64,000 nucleotides of DNA from Lactuca virosa (taxonomy: Eukaryota > Streptophyta > Magnoliopsida > Asterales > Asteraceae), in the NCBI GenBank assembly GCA_928212115.1, contig CAKMRJ010005523.1, positions 101,981,282-102,045,281 of the forward strand, in the 5' to 3' direction. Shown piece by piece: positions 42,711-54,350 of the stretch. Position 1 is the stretch's first letter, and each line of letters opens with the position of its first letter. The position numbers and the translations under genes were made by a program. The notes under the pieces were generated by a model. The model searched no databases, was not told the DNA's origin, and worked only from the letters and a program-made list of their open reading frames with translations.

Positions 42711-44336
42711 ACATGATATGATTATGGTTATATGAGGTTGATATTTTGGGGGTAGCTCACTAAACTTTCAGGCTTACAGTTTTAGTGTAATGGTTTAGGT
42801 ACTTCTGGTGTTCGTGGCAAGGTGAAGGCATGATCGTACCGCTCCTCCTGCTGTTATGATTTTTTGATGTGATACTGGGATACTCTGATAATTATTATTT
42901 TGAAAACAAACTATGTAATGTTAAATGGTTTTAAGTGTTTTGAAAAAGTTAAAATTGGCTTGAAAATTTTGGGTGTTACATGAGATGATCTACATAATCT
43001 TTGTAGTGAATTTGGTACTATGATTGATGTGTATATTGCAAAGAAACTTTCAAAACAAGGGAAGAGATTTGCATTCATCCGTTTCTTAAAAGTAAAAGAT
43101 GAACATGAATTGGCATCATTATTATATAATGTTTGGCTGGGTAGTTATCATTTGTTTGCTTCAATTTCAAGGTTTGACAAAAAGGTACATGTAATATCAT
43201 CTCGTGACGAAACTTTCAAATCATATCCGAAAAGAACCAATGCCACAAGACATGGAATTCAAAAGGTAGAAAGATCATATTCTATTGTTTTGACTGGAAA
43301 AAAAGGTATCATGAACCTAACTCAAAAACCTATAGAAAATATTTTGAAGAAGGTTAGTATCCAGAAACATGGGACTGTTCAAATCCTGGATAAGAATTGT
43401 GTTATTTTAGGTGAAGTAAAGGAAGTTCAGTCGATTAAAAATTTACATGTTGTATATAAGGAGGAAGGTATCAGAGGAGTTGAAATTGACTATGTGGGAG
43501 GTATGTGGATTTGGCTGGAATTTTGCTCTAGTGTGAGTTGTTTGAAATCACAATAGAATGTTGCCTTGTTGAAGATTTTTAAATCCTTTAAAACAGTGGA
43601 GGATTGGTTTGTGATGAATGATAGACTTGTTTGGATTGAATTAGAGGGGCTACCTTTAGTTGCTTGGTCGAATAAAGTTGTAACAAAGATTGCTTCTCAA
43701 TGCAGTAAAGTACAGTTTGTAGATGAGGATTTAGAGGCAAGTATCAGTGTCGGATGAGTTTGTATCCGTACTAACTCCTTTAATGCTATAGAAGATAAAA
43801 TTTTAGTTAATGTGTTCGGTAAAGATTATGCTGTCTGAGTTAAAGAAGTGGTGTCTAGGAAACCTTCTTGACTTTTTGAGGAGGAGACACCTTTGGTTAT
43901 TGCTAATGAAGAGAATCGAAGTGAGAATGAATTCTTTCCGCATGAAAACCTTGACAAAGAAATTGTTACACCGGATAATGAAAGTTCAGAAGATGTAGAC
44001 GCAGTTTATGATGAATCAACACCACCAAAATAAACACTTCATAAGGTGCATGATGATCCGTCTACAAAAGAAATGCATGATACTCCTACTTTTATAGGTA
44101 AACCGGTAACAAATAGAAAACTAGAAGACTTGGAGAAAAATCACAATGTCAATGACAAAGGTGAACAGGAGCATGTGTTATCGAATAGTTATAAACCAAC
44201 GTTTGGTTCTGAATCTTTTTACAAACCTACTGGGTTAATGAATAAGCTCAATTATAATGAAGGCGAGGAGGGTGTAAATTCTCGCCTTTTTTTCGAAATT
44301 CTTGGAAAAATAAACATATTAAAACTCAAGGCTTAA

Positions 44337-44982
44337 ACTTTACTTGGATGGAATGCAATGGGGGTTCTTTGTTAGATGGGGTTGATCAATATTTGATCAT
44401 GGCCAAGGCTTTCAGTCATGAGATGCCAGAAACGAAAAAGGAAATACAAAATTTATTGAACGGTGTGGATGCAAAAGGGGTTAATCCAAGAATACCATGT
44501 CTTTTAATATTTGTGGATTAGGAACAGTGAGGAAAATTTCAAATGGATTTTAAAAAGAAAATGTCATCAAAAAATTATAAAAGGGATCAAGGTGGAGAAT
44601 GATTGGGTAACGTGAACAGATAGAATTATAGTTGAGTTTTTAAAGTTCTATAGGGAAAAGTTTGATGTATCCAATGGTGCTCGAGTTATTAATCGTAGCA
44701 CTCAGTTTTTGAAATTTAACATCAGATCAAATTCTTTTGCTTGACTTGGTACCAACTTTGGAGGTGGTCACAGATGCAGTATGGGTTTATAGGAGTGACA
44801 AAGCTCTAGAACCAGATGGATTTACATTTACATTCATGAAAAGATATTGGGAATTAGTTAAAAAGGATGTATATAGGTTAGTGATGCCCTTTTTTCAATT
44901 TCCCCATATTCCGTCCAAGTGTAATTCTTCTTTTATCACCTTTATTCCTAAGGTGATAAATCATCTTCTTATTAAATATTAC
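44337..44982 (+). pseudogene. LINE ORF2 relic, start of reverse transcriptase
   Basis: Most of the endonuclease is missing or unreadable. The frame from 44737 has VYRSDKALEPDGFTFTFMKR, then SFITFIPKVINH, the conserved opening of LINE reverse transcriptase, where KAPGPDGF and LIPK are usual. LTR element P cuts it at 44983, and I see no later LINE sequence. Confidence 0.78.
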
Positions 44983-45299
44983 TGGTGAAAGGACGAAATG
45001 ATTGTGTGTTTTGTTCAATCAATAGTAAATCAGAGTAAGTAAAGAAATAACATGAAGATCTAAATAAAATCTGGTTTCTAGCTCAATATTTCTGGAGAAA
45101 AAGTATAGAGGTATCACTATGTGAATGAGATCTCATAGCTTACAAGAATGCAAAAATATACGACACCTACAGTACTCACCCTATTTATAGGGTACTCAAC
45201 AGAAAAAAAATACCAAGACTAAGCGTTACAATATGAACCATGATCGTGCCTAGTAAATACATTAAGATAACGAAGTCATGAAGATCTTTAGAGTCTACA
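44983..45299 (-). repeat. 3' LTR of minus-strand element P
   Basis: A 317-bp block running TGTAGACTC...TTTCACCA on the minus strand. A polypurine tract abuts its outer side (minus TTTGATCACAAAGGGGGAGA at 45301-45320), and a TATA palindrome sits at 45178. It interrupts the LINE reverse transcriptase. Short LTR and tract style suggest Ty1/copia. Confidence 0.7.
45178..45193 (-). promoter_or_regulatory. TATA box of LTR P
   Basis: ACCCTATAAATAGGGT on the minus strand, a TATA box in a near-palindrome. Confidence 0.6.
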
Positions 45300-45320
45300 T
45301 TCTCCCCCTTTGTGATCAAA
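45300..45320 (-). other. Polypurine tract of element P
   Basis: Minus-strand CACAAAGGGGGAGA immediately upstream of the LTR start, typical of copia elements. Confidence 0.75.
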
Positions 45321-46042
45321 TGATGAATCTTCAAAACGTAGGTAAAATTTTATAGTCTGTACCAAAACTTTTCTAACCTCCATGTACCACAAGTTGATTT
45401 TCCTAATCTCTACCCTGTATTCAGTAAAATTTCATTGACACTTATTGATACAAAGTAGGATACTTGAAAGTTGCTGTTTAGAGTACCTTTCAACATCATC
45501 ATTTCGAAAGAGAAATTTTTTATTTCCTCCATTCTTTCGTTTTCCTTGAAACACAACACCAGTGGTTTGTGTATGATTTATCCATCTTCACAATTCTTGA
45601 TGTTCATCTTCCCTTTCAATAAATATTTGGAAACTTTTGACTTACTATTGAAGAAAGTGGAGAGATCAATAATTGTTAAGGATAAGTGAGTAAAATACGC
45701 ATCCAAAATGTCTTGATGTGTCTGTATCCACTGGTATATATAGCCTTGTCTGGTACTTGAGCTTTACTCCAATCACCCATCAGCTTTGCAGTTGTGATCA
45801 AGCCATTCACATTTATAAGAGGAAAATCTACAACTATGAAGTCAACTTAAACATTGTTTGCCCTCACAACACTGTATCGAAATTTTTTAGGAACTCCATC
45901 GAATAATGTATCAATAACAATTGACAATATCTTGACTATCTTCACCAAAGACCATACTTCATCCTCATTCTTTTCTAGCACAACATGAAATCATATTTTC
46001 AACTTCTTGAACTCATCCTTGTAATTATAAAATTCAACAACC
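45321..46042 (-). other. Non-coding part of element P
   Basis: Between the accessory ORF and the polypurine tract. No domain is recognised; the frames at 45471-45906 on the plus strand look accidental. Confidence 0.4.
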
Positions 46043-47290
46043 TTAAATTAAGGGAAAAAACAAAGAAAGATTGATTGTAACGTCCAATTGATTGAACTCT
46101 GAATCTTTAGTGACATATCTTTTCTCAGGCTTCACCATAAAATCTTCATCTTCTGAAAAAGTTGAGCTTTCAATCATTTCATTATTCCAGACTTCGTTTG
46201 GATCTCCTTTGTTGAGTCCTAGTGGATCATTTATTCTTTGTCTCAGAATGTTGGATAATTGTCTCATTCTTTCCAACTCAAGTTCTTGTAATCTCTTCTT
46301 ATCTTTTGCTGAGGGTTCAACATGGACTCTCTTCCCTTTATCCTTAGGAAATGTGTTTGTTATAGGTTTCACAGTTCGAGAGCTAGAACCTCCTTCCCCA
46401 ATTCATACGCCCTTCTTATGTTGCAACTTGGACAAGTCAACTTTGATGATTGGCATAGTAGTTGTTGTTGAAGAAGTAGTCATAATTGGCTTCATATGTA
46501 AAAACATTGGAATCTGAGTAGAAATCACTTTCCAAAATAACTTGCCTTTGTCTTCTCTAGAATCTTTTGACGCAACAACTCCCCTTTCTCCCCTTTGTGA
46601 CACATTCACAGAACGTGGAGCATTAGTCGGGAGTCGAAGCACGAGATCAAGGAATGGAGACAAATCAGTCTTAAAAAAAGACTCCACAAATGAAAGCATA
46701 GAAGATAACTGCTCTTGGGATAACGAAGTAGTGGATGGAACATAAAACTTCGTCAACGCTTCAAGAAACCCATAGATAGACTTCTCTACTGAAACAAACA
46801 CTTTTGCATCTTCTTCCTTCTTATCTTTCAATGATCCATCATAATCCTTGTTAAATGAACGGACGTCATTAATCATTGCTCGTGTTACACCAAGAAAAAC
46901 GTCAACATTCTCCTTAACAGATTCAAATAATCTATCAAGTTTCATGACTTCGTAAGAAAAAAAAAATCACTAAAATTCTTGATCTTCACTTCAATAGAAG
47001 TCTTGGACTCCTGCACAAGATTTTGAAAAATTGTATGACGTTCTCGAGCAAATTCTTGTAATTTCTCAAGTTCATGATAGAAAGTGCTAGATTTAATAGC
47101 CATTCATTTGTCAGTACCCTTTACAACATTAGCAGTCACTGTTCGTGTTCTCGAATCTTGAGATTTTAGCAAGTACTCAAATTCCTCACCACTAACTGAG
47201 GATTTACTTGTAGTATCATTCAAGAATAGAAGAATCAAATCCAACTTAGAATTGCGAACCTTGTGATGCTTACCATTCGCTGATCGTTGG
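46043..47290 (-). pseudogene. Accessory ORF of element P, coiled-coil-like and charged
   Basis: The minus-strand frames 46403-46945 (180 residues) and 46043-46372 (109 residues) read as one broken protein. Upstream, a further stretch (to about 47290) reads MAIKSSTFYHELEKLQEFAR and is joined by a frameshift at an A-run near 46957. The protein has helical Leu/Lys spacing, Ser/Thr-rich middle parts (TTSSTTTTMPI) and a charged segment, KRLQELELERMRQLSNILRQ. I recall similar ORFs as transposon-linked proteins in Asteraceae but know no function. Its place before the 3' LTR is where env-like or accessory ORFs lie. Confidence 0.5.
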
Positions 47291-48199
47291 TGTAAGTAAA
47301 GATTTGTCGAGCATGTGAGGAGAATGAAATCCTAGGCAATCCTAGGGAGTATCTTATCAGGATTTTGTGTTGTTTAGCATGAAGACCTATTAGTGTAGTA
47401 ATAGAGTGACTTTGAGGATTTAGAGTGATTCACGAGGAAAGTATTGATAGGTGTGGAAGGTAGTATTAGGACCGTACTACTAAAAACACATGATCTGTAC
47501 TAGAATCGAAGAAAGTCATGGAAATTATAAGAAGCATATAACATGAAAGATCCTTATGGTATGTTGTGATATTTTTCATTGTTACGTTTCAGTATGGTGG
47601 TAATTACTTGAGGTTGAAGGTTTGTATCGGGCAGATACACTTCAAGTATAAAGAACAAAAGCAAACTAATATATGAAAACAAAGAACAAAAAGTAAATAA
47701 CACAGGGAGTTATCGAAATTGTCTTTCACCATGAAAGGGTTTGTCTTCACCAAGATGATGGTTTGTCATAAACAAGGTCACCAAGAAGAACTCTACATTA
47801 GGGTTTACCCCAATGTTGATTATATACTAATCTATACAACTATATCCTTTGATTAAAGGGATTGCATCTAGTCTATACTAAGAACCGATCATCATCACAA
47901 CGATATAGGATCTACTATCTATTATATAATTATATATATCATTACCTAATATACAAAAGAGTACATACAATAACTATACTAAGCGTTGATGCTGATAGAT
48001 TTGATACGTTGACGATGACGGTGATGTAGATGCTGACGCTGACAAATAGCGTGTAGAGTGTTTAGCTCATCAGATCATAAGGTAAGACCTGTACAAATCA
48101 TTCATTCAACAATTATTTCAAATAAGCAAATAATATACAAACACATAACACGTATTTTGTAGTGAATACTTTGTATCTATGTGTTAGAAGAAAAGGAAT
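47291..48199. other. Unassigned transposon-like DNA
   Basis: No coding frame over 60 codons. It may include the left end of LTR L and the interior of element P. A TGACGATGACG-like stretch near 48010-48050 (repeated GATG/TGACG) is a minor simple repeat. Confidence 0.35.
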
Positions 48200-48470
48200 A
48201 TACACTCACTTGATCAGAAGATGATCGGACAGCACTACGGCTCTAAGAGTAGTATTCTTCGGTGAAACCGGGATATCTTCACAAAAACCGGGCTTCTCGC
48301 GGGCAGAGTTTCGGCTCGGGAACTCTGTTTCTCGGGATCTTCGGGGCTTCGGGACTCGCTTCGGGTCTCGAGATGATACCGGGGCTTCGGGAGTATACTT
48401 TTCATGTAAAACGAGGTAATATGGAGTGAGAGGAAAGAATTTGGCAACCAAACTCGGCTGCACTTGTGAT

Positions 48471-48483
48471 CTATTTATAGGGT
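48471..48483 (-). promoter_or_regulatory. TATA box of LTR L
   Basis: ACCCTATAAATAG on the minus strand, 17 bp past the palindrome cluster. Confidence 0.6.
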
Positions 48484-48499
48484 GAATCTGGTCTCGAAA

Positions 48500-48670
48500 G
48501 CAACGCGTTCCTTGGACGAACGCAACGCGTTCCCGAATGCAGCGCGTTCCTTGGACGAACGCAGCGCATTCCGCCGTGCATCATGGCTTACGAACTTCAT
48601 ACTTGACATGCGACGGGACAAGCTCTGGGCTCCGAACGCGGGGCGTTCCCTATTTGAACGCGGGGCGTTC
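48500..48670 (-). repeat. GAACGC-NNN-GCGTTC palindrome cluster, LTR L
   Basis: GAACGCAACGCGTTC (48518-48532), GAATGCAGCGCGTTC (48535-48549), GAACGCAGCGCATTC (48557-48571), and GAACGCGGGGCGTTC twice (48634-48648, 48656-48670). This is the promoter-proximal palindrome of this family. Confidence 0.88.
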
Positions 48671-49468
48671 CCCCTTTTGTAAGCGTGCCTCGAACTTCAG
48701 AAATTCATATCTTTCGCATACGAGCTCCGTTTTTTACGTTCTTTATATCCACGTGAAGGTGAGACTATGCTATACAACTTTCATTTAGACTCCGTCGGCT
48801 AATTTTGACTTTATTTTTATTATTATATTTTTAACATGCCGGGACAGGAAAAGTCCGTTAAAAATCCATAACTTCTTCATCCGACGTCCGTTTTCGTCTG
48901 TCTTTTTACCGTTGAACTAATATTAACGAGATCTTCGATTCTCGTTTAGATTGTTTCGGCCAACAATCACTCGATCTCATATTCAAACTTTGGGCTGCAT
49001 ACCGCTAAGTCGAAACTTCGAAAAATCATAACTTCATCATACGAAGTCAGATTTAGACGTTCTTTTCATGCACGCTCTCGTTTTAACGTATTCTACGACT
49101 TTCATTTAGATCACTAAGGCTAAATATCGATCTATCGTAAATTCACTATTTACGTCACGCAGTGTCGTACCGGTTCTGTCGCGAAACTTCGACAGTTCAT
49201 AACTTCTTCGTTATAACTCGGATTTCAGCATTCTTTATATTTTCGGAAACCTTGCCACGACCACTACAACTTCGTGTAGAGATATCGGGCTTATCTAACA
49301 TTTTATTTTATCACTTATTTTTATTCTTAATTCATTTAAGCCACATAATTAAGCATAAATCACATAATACTCAAATAATACATTCTTATTATTTCAAAAC
49401 GGGTTACAAAGGTTAACCTAGACTGTTACATCATCATTAATTCCTAGCCTAGAAACACGGGCGTTACA

Positions 49469-50600
49469 ACATAGTATTGCAAGATTTCATCAGCGTGAGG
49501 TTTCATATGTTGACTCATTAATTGCTTTTATTAGAAGAAGAAGGGCAAAAGTGGTATGGTGCATGTGAGAAGTTGTGGTGTCTTAGCTTAACCACCGACA
49601 TAGATTTGTCAAGCTCTCATTAGCATATAGTACATTACGCTAAATCGTTAAGTTTTATCAAGAATGGGTTGGTACGTGTGATTGCCTACAGTACATAGAC
49701 TAATCATCGGCACAAAGTTTCAAAATTTTATTAGTGTGTGGTATATCATAGTGAATCGTTAAGTTTTATTAAGAAGATAAAGGAAGGAATGGATTGTTTC
49801 AGTCACGTTGAGGTGGAATCAGCGTGAATCATTAACAAGTAACTCATCAGCAAGAAATTTTTTGATATCCTTGCATCACAATGTTTAGTTGTAGTATAGA
49901 ATCAAAGACTAACCTTCAATTCATAATGGTACCATGTCATACCTCAGTCTAGGAAGTCAGGAACATGAACAATCCTTTTTCATTTAAACATCAGAAAAGT
50001 ATCTATTAAGTTGATGACTATAGCCATTGGGTTATGCTCATTGTTTCAGTAGAACATGAGACTTGATGCATACGATAAGCATGCTTCCAGGGACGTAGTC
50101 AGGCAATCTCACTTTGAATGTTTAGATGATGATAGACAATCATTGTGAGTGGGTGACTCAGTGTCATCTCAACGGATGGTCTTGCCGATGAGATACTTAG
50201 AGAGATTTAGTCAGATACAACATCATGCGTCTGGGGGTGATAATTTGTCAAAACTTACATACTTAGCTTAGAATTGTCACCATCAGATCTTTTAAAAAAT
50301 TGTACAAAATCACAAATAATATAAGAATACAATCAAGAGAGTTAATCAAATGAGAAAATATTCTAAAAGCGAAACATGTGAAACTTTATCAGAAAGATGA
50401 TAAAGACTTGATCCATCAAATCTTTTGAATTGAATGGCCATAAATGAACTTCAATTTTTCGAGATATCTGCCCCTCGAATTGTGGCTATAAAAGAAAACA
50501 AACAGAATCAACCATATTAAATACAAAGGAACACAATTTATAGTAGGCAAAGAGAGAGATTGCCATTATTCGCTAAGGTATTGCATATTGATTGCAAGCT
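49469..50600. other. Unassigned decayed DNA, probably old retrotransposon
   Basis: No frame of note. Phrases such as AATCGTTAAGTTTTAT recur (near 49645 and 49760), hinting at an internal duplication. No LTR borders found. Confidence 0.35.
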
Positions 50601-50689
50601 TCATGTTCACCAAGAACAAGAAATGAGCATGGACCAATCTTTGTAACCAACGAGTTAAGGGGATCCAACCTCCACTACCTTTTACTTCT

Positions 50690-51655
50690 CAAGATTAAGT
50701 ACATCCATTGGAATAGGAACATAAAAAGTTCATAAATCAAGTTAAGAGCATACTGATCAATAATCCCCTTATTAAAGTATTAGCCAAAATACCTGAATAT
50801 GTGAAGTTTCTGCAAGACCTCCTCGATACTCTACAATAACTAGAGAAGACATTCAAGGTAGTTCTTAATGAAATGTTCAACGGTGATTATCGATGGATTA
50901 CCAAAGAAAATGGGAGATCCCGGACGCCTTACTTTTCCATGCGACTTTGGAAATTCCACAAAAGCATTCATGTTAGCCGATACATGATCTAATATAAAGT
51001 TAATGCCTTATTTGTTTTGTCAAAAGCTCAGCCTTCCAAAAATTGAAGACCACAAGGATGACAATTCATATCGTAAATCGTTCAGTGACTCATCCTCGAG
51101 GCATAATTGAAGATATAATAGTAAAATTTGGAAAATTTGTCTTTCTAGTAGACTTTGTGGTTATAGACATGAAATACAGTAAATATATTCCTATTATCCT
51201 TAGACGCCCATTACTTAATACCATGCGAGACTTGGTAGACATTCGTGAATCAAAGCTTACCTTGCGAGTGTGAAAAGACGATATGGCATTCGAAGTTGAA
51301 AAAGGATTTGAAAAGTCTAAAGCTCAAAATGAAGTGTTCTTTATGGATTAAGATAACAATCTTGAAGAGCTAGAAAAATTAATTAAAGAATAAGTCCAAA
51401 CAAGAGAAGAAATCAAGTGTACCATACCAAGAGCATCAATTCCCATCGTTTTAGAACTCGTAGCTTTCACAATTCCAAACGTTCCAATTGAAGAGGAAAT
51501 TGAAGTTGAAGATCATAATTCGAGTGATGGACAAAAAGAACAAGAAATCAAGCTAGATGAAATGGAAGCTGATAAGAAGGGATCAGCTGTACAAATAAAG
51601 AAGAAATTGAATGCTAAGAAAATCGGAGGAGTTAAGAGAAAGCATGAGGCGTGAA
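50690..51655 (+). pseudogene. Athila-type Gag end and protease region, element N
   Basis: FINQVKSILINNPLIKVLAK, then EYVKFLQDLLDTLQ is the C-terminal Gag sequence of Athila elements. After several frameshifts, the frame 51043-51273 reads KTTRMTIHIVNRSVTHPRGI, FVVIDMKYSKYIPIILRRP and SKLTLRV, the retropepsin-like region of Athila. The catalytic DLGAS motif is not readable in frame. The remaining charged stretch ends with KRKHEA and a stop at 51652. Confidence 0.78.
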
Positions 51656-52485
51656 ACGTTTAAACGAAGAAAGAAAATTCAAAGAACGCATACATAAGAC
51701 ATGTTCAAGCTTACAAAAGAGGTGGAACGAGAAAAAGGACTAAAGGGAGAGCCCATTCCCAACCGCAACAACATAGAGCGGGAAGGAGTCCGACGCATGA
51801 TTCCATAAAAAAAGCGCTTCTCGGGAGGCAACCTGAGCTCGGTTTGTATTTTCTTTTGTTTTCTTTTGCTTATTTGTTTTTGCATTTGAGGATAGTAGTC
51901 TTAGTCATATTCCTCTTTTTTTAAAAAAAATTCAAGTTTGGGGTCACACTCGTATGTGAAAACTATTTTTAAATATTTTTTTTAATTTTTTGGCCATTAA
52001 AGAGAAGCCCACGATGTGGCCTATTTCTACCTCGCCGTGGACCATTAACAGAAGCCCGATAAAATGGTCCATATGATTCTCAAAATGTGAGCATTAAGAC
52101 CCTCGCAACTTGAGGGTTAAATACACGAGTAACACTTTAACAAATAGAAGTCACTTTCTTTTGTCCCACATTCAAACACTTACGACGTGAGACCCCGATT
52201 TGGTCCCCACACTTCGATTCGGCTAAGAATCTCCATTTTCTTCTTCTTTCTTACGATAGCATCATCAAAGGTATGATTTTTTATGTTCCTTAATCATTAA
52301 TTTCACTGATTTTTTGGTATTTAGGACTTAGGGTTTATTTTTAAGTTTGATTTAGTCACAAATTTCCCCGATTTGGTTTGAAATTGAACTTGTATCTTAG
52401 ATTTCGAGCATTAAACTACCGTTTGAGAAAACCCTTAGTGAATTTGGACTCAATTTTGATTGAGTGAATACCGATTTTGAAACTG
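51656..52485 (+). other. Non-coding spacer of element N
   Basis: It starts with T-rich sequence, then TTCAAGTTTGGGGTC. CCCACGATGTGG and CTCGCCGTGG lie near 52009-52042. LTR H interrupts it at 52486. Confidence 0.55.
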
Positions 52486-52545
52486 TGTAACATCCCGAAT
52501 CCCAGGTATAAATTTAAAAGCTTATTATATTCATATTGATAGGGC

Positions 52546-52638
52546 AACTCGACGAGTTGGAGGCCCCAACTCGTCGAGTAGAGACTGAGATTGGCCGCGT
52601 GATTTTAGAGCCAACTCGACGAGTTGGTGGATTGAACT
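52546..52638 (+). repeat. ACTCGACGAGT palindrome cluster upstream of TATA, LTR H
   Basis: CAACTCGACGAGTTGG (52545), ACTCGTCGAGT (52569), CAACTCGACGAGTTGG (52612) and ACTCGACGAGTTGG (52626). A second cluster is at 53282-53436. Confidence 0.9.
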
Positions 52639-52686
52639 CGACGAGTTGGAGCTGAGTGTGAAAACCCTAATTTTTAGGGGTTGCAC

Positions 52687-52698
52687 CCTATTTAAAGG
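52687..52698 (+). promoter_or_regulatory. TATA region of LTR H
   Basis: CCTATTTAAAGG after AACCCTAATTTT. Confidence 0.6.
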
Positions 52699-53672
52699 AC
52701 CTTAAGTCCTTTAACCCGCCTCCCTCATCACCTTATCACCTAGAGACAAACCCTAATCAAGCTATCCTCCATTTTGAGAGTGTGTAAGGCTAAGAGTGTG
52801 TGTTTTTGGTGCATTCCTTAAAGAAACTTGAAGAGTAAAGTGCTTGGAACAATAAAGAGTCTTTAGATCTGGCATCCATTCAGTTGTAGCAGTCACCTGA
52901 AGGTAAAAAGCTATTACCTTGATCACTTATTTGTTAGATATCTTCATTAGAGAGTTTATGGCCATTTCTAGCTTCTTCTTGAGTCATTATTGGGTTTGAG
53001 CATGCTTTGAAGCTAAGACTTCAGATGTAGACACTATTAGGCCCTTTAGGCCTGAAGACTCGAGCTTCATCAAGCTTTGGCCAATCCTCATCCCTTAAAC
53101 CCCTTATTAAGCCTTGTTTTGGGAAAGTTAGCCCCTAAATGCCATGCATGGACGTAAAGCTTGCATCTTTACGTGGTATCTCAGCTCTAGAAGGCTAGAT
53201 CAAGAGTTTGGGGCCTTAGTGTTACATAAAAGCGTCTGAATGATAGAAAGGTCTGAAGGAACTTGATGATTTGGTGAGCCAACTCGACGAGTTTGTTAGG
53301 GTTTTCCCCCGATATTCTGGACACTGTACAAACTCGATGAGTTGGCGAGACAAGTTGGCGAGTTGAATCGAATCTTCCCAATTTTCTGAGAATAGAAGGA
53401 ACTCGACGAGTCGTATAGATGAAGTCGACGAGTTGAGTCAACATGGACTGTTGACTTGAGTGTTGACTTCCGTTGACTTTTAGGGTTCGGTCAAGTTGTG
53501 GAATTTGGAGACCATGGAGGGGTAAAATGGTCTTTCACCCTTTCTGAGATTTAGTAGAGGAGTTAGCTTAACATCTTTGAAGTTGAATTATTAATTAGAG
53601 ATGATTGTGATATATGTAGGCGGAGTCTAGATCGATAGTTGGAGTACGAGACATACTTGCTTTACTTACGAG

Positions 53673-53686
53673 GTGAGTCTTCTCAC
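53673..53686 (+). promoter_or_regulatory. GTGAGT hairpin, LTR H
   Basis: GAG|GTGAGTCTTCTCAC, GTGAG pairing with CTCAC around a 4-nt loop. Confidence 0.5.
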
Positions 53687-53713
53687 TATACTTACCTGAG
53701 TGGTAGTCACTGT

Positions 53714-53912
53714 GTGACCGGAGGGTCTTATTTGTGTTATCGAGCGGAGGGTCTTATGTGCTTATATTGAGACATGTGATATTATGCTTTCTCTCTTTGT
53801 GATTTATGTTGTATATTATTCTGTGTATTTATTGAGATAGGACCAGAGGGTCCAACTGAGTTGTGAGACCGGAGGGTCTTCACTGAGATACATGACCGGA
53901 GGGTCCTTATCG
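53714..53912 (+). repeat. GACCGGAGGGTC run, LTR H
   Basis: GACCGGAGGGTC or close variants occur near 53718, 53743, 53850, 53870 and 53894; GACC and GGTC ends are self-complementary. Confidence 0.8.
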
Positions 53913-54350
53913 AGATATAGCCATCATAGGCTAATTATTTGTGTGTGGTATTTTGGGGAACACACTAAGCCTTGTGCTTACAGTGTCGTGTGAAATGGGT
54001 TTCAGGTACATCTCAAGATTGCAGGAAGGCGCCGACATGATTGTACACAGCCGCTTGTTGATTTATGTTTTGAGGATTCTGGGATACGTGACAAACAGTT
54101 TTGATGTTTAGGTTTTGAAACATTTATAATTTGGATATGAGAGATGTTAAACTGTGTTTTTTTGGATTTAAAAATTAAAAATTTATTTGAAAATTTTGAG
54201 TGTTACAAATTGCCATCGATCGACCTCACGACGTGATGATTAGTCCTCACGACGTGAGCTGTGATGCATCCTTAATTTGCCAACTGTTTTTAATGATTTT
54301 ACTTTGTTTTGTTTATGTGGTTTTGTTTGTTGCTTGATTTTACAGGAGAA

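Larger units (their letters stand above)
41024..42980 (+). mobile_element. Element G: solo LTR inserted in LINE ORF1
   Basis: The 1957-bp block begins TGTAACGCCCCG and ends GGGTGTTACA. Flanks TCACA (41019-41023) and TGAGA (42981-42985) look like a 5-bp target duplication that has since mutated. No primer site, polypurine tract or coding part. LINE sequence continues directly on both sides. Features: palindrome words upstream of TATA, a GTGAG/CTCAC hairpin at 42110, degenerate ~30-bp repeats around 42500-42630 (GCTGAAGGCC, GCGGTCCA) and a TA microsatellite. Confidence 0.9.
40843..44336 (+). pseudogene. LINE (L1-type) ORF1, split by solo LTR G
   Basis: The ATG at 40843 starts MGEAKWE, a stop, then a basic stretch (SKKKQRSGRKK). 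After the LTR (41024-42980) the frame goes on: DDLHNLCSEFG, then IAKKLSKQGKRFAFIRFLKV, an RNA-recognition-motif fold typical of plant LINE ORF1. The frame 43020-43556 ends at a stop; the frame shifts to 43566-43757, where VWIELEGLPLVAWSNKVVTK resembles the DUF4283-like domain that follows. An acidic tail reaches 44336. ORF1 protein binds LINE RNA. Several stops and frameshifts inactivate it. Confidence 0.8.
48200..49468 (-). mobile_element. LTR-like sequence L, minus strand, left end not fixed
   Basis: The right end GGGCGTTACA is, on the minus strand, TGTAACGCCC, an LTR start like that of G. A TATA box (minus ACCCTATAAATAG, 48471-48483) lies downstream of a palindrome cluster. A GTGAGT word is at 48205-48215 on the minus strand. 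I could not find the CA end or a target duplication, so the left border is uncertain. Confidence 0.6.
52486..54207 (+). mobile_element. Element H: solo LTR in element N
   Basis: The 1722-bp block begins TGTAACATCCCG and ends GAGTGTTACA. Flanks AACTG (52481-52485) and AATTG (54208-54212) are a target duplication with one mismatch. No primer site or coding part. Same layout as G and F: palindromes, CCCTAATTTTT, TATA, second palindrome cluster, GTGAGT hairpin, GACCGGAGGGTC run, and GTTTCAG|GTAC near 54004. Confidence 0.9.

Noticed and set aside
46092..46945. Plus-strand frames 46092-46517 and 46542-46745
   Set aside because: Shadows of the minus-strand accessory ORF of element P, which has the more protein-like composition.
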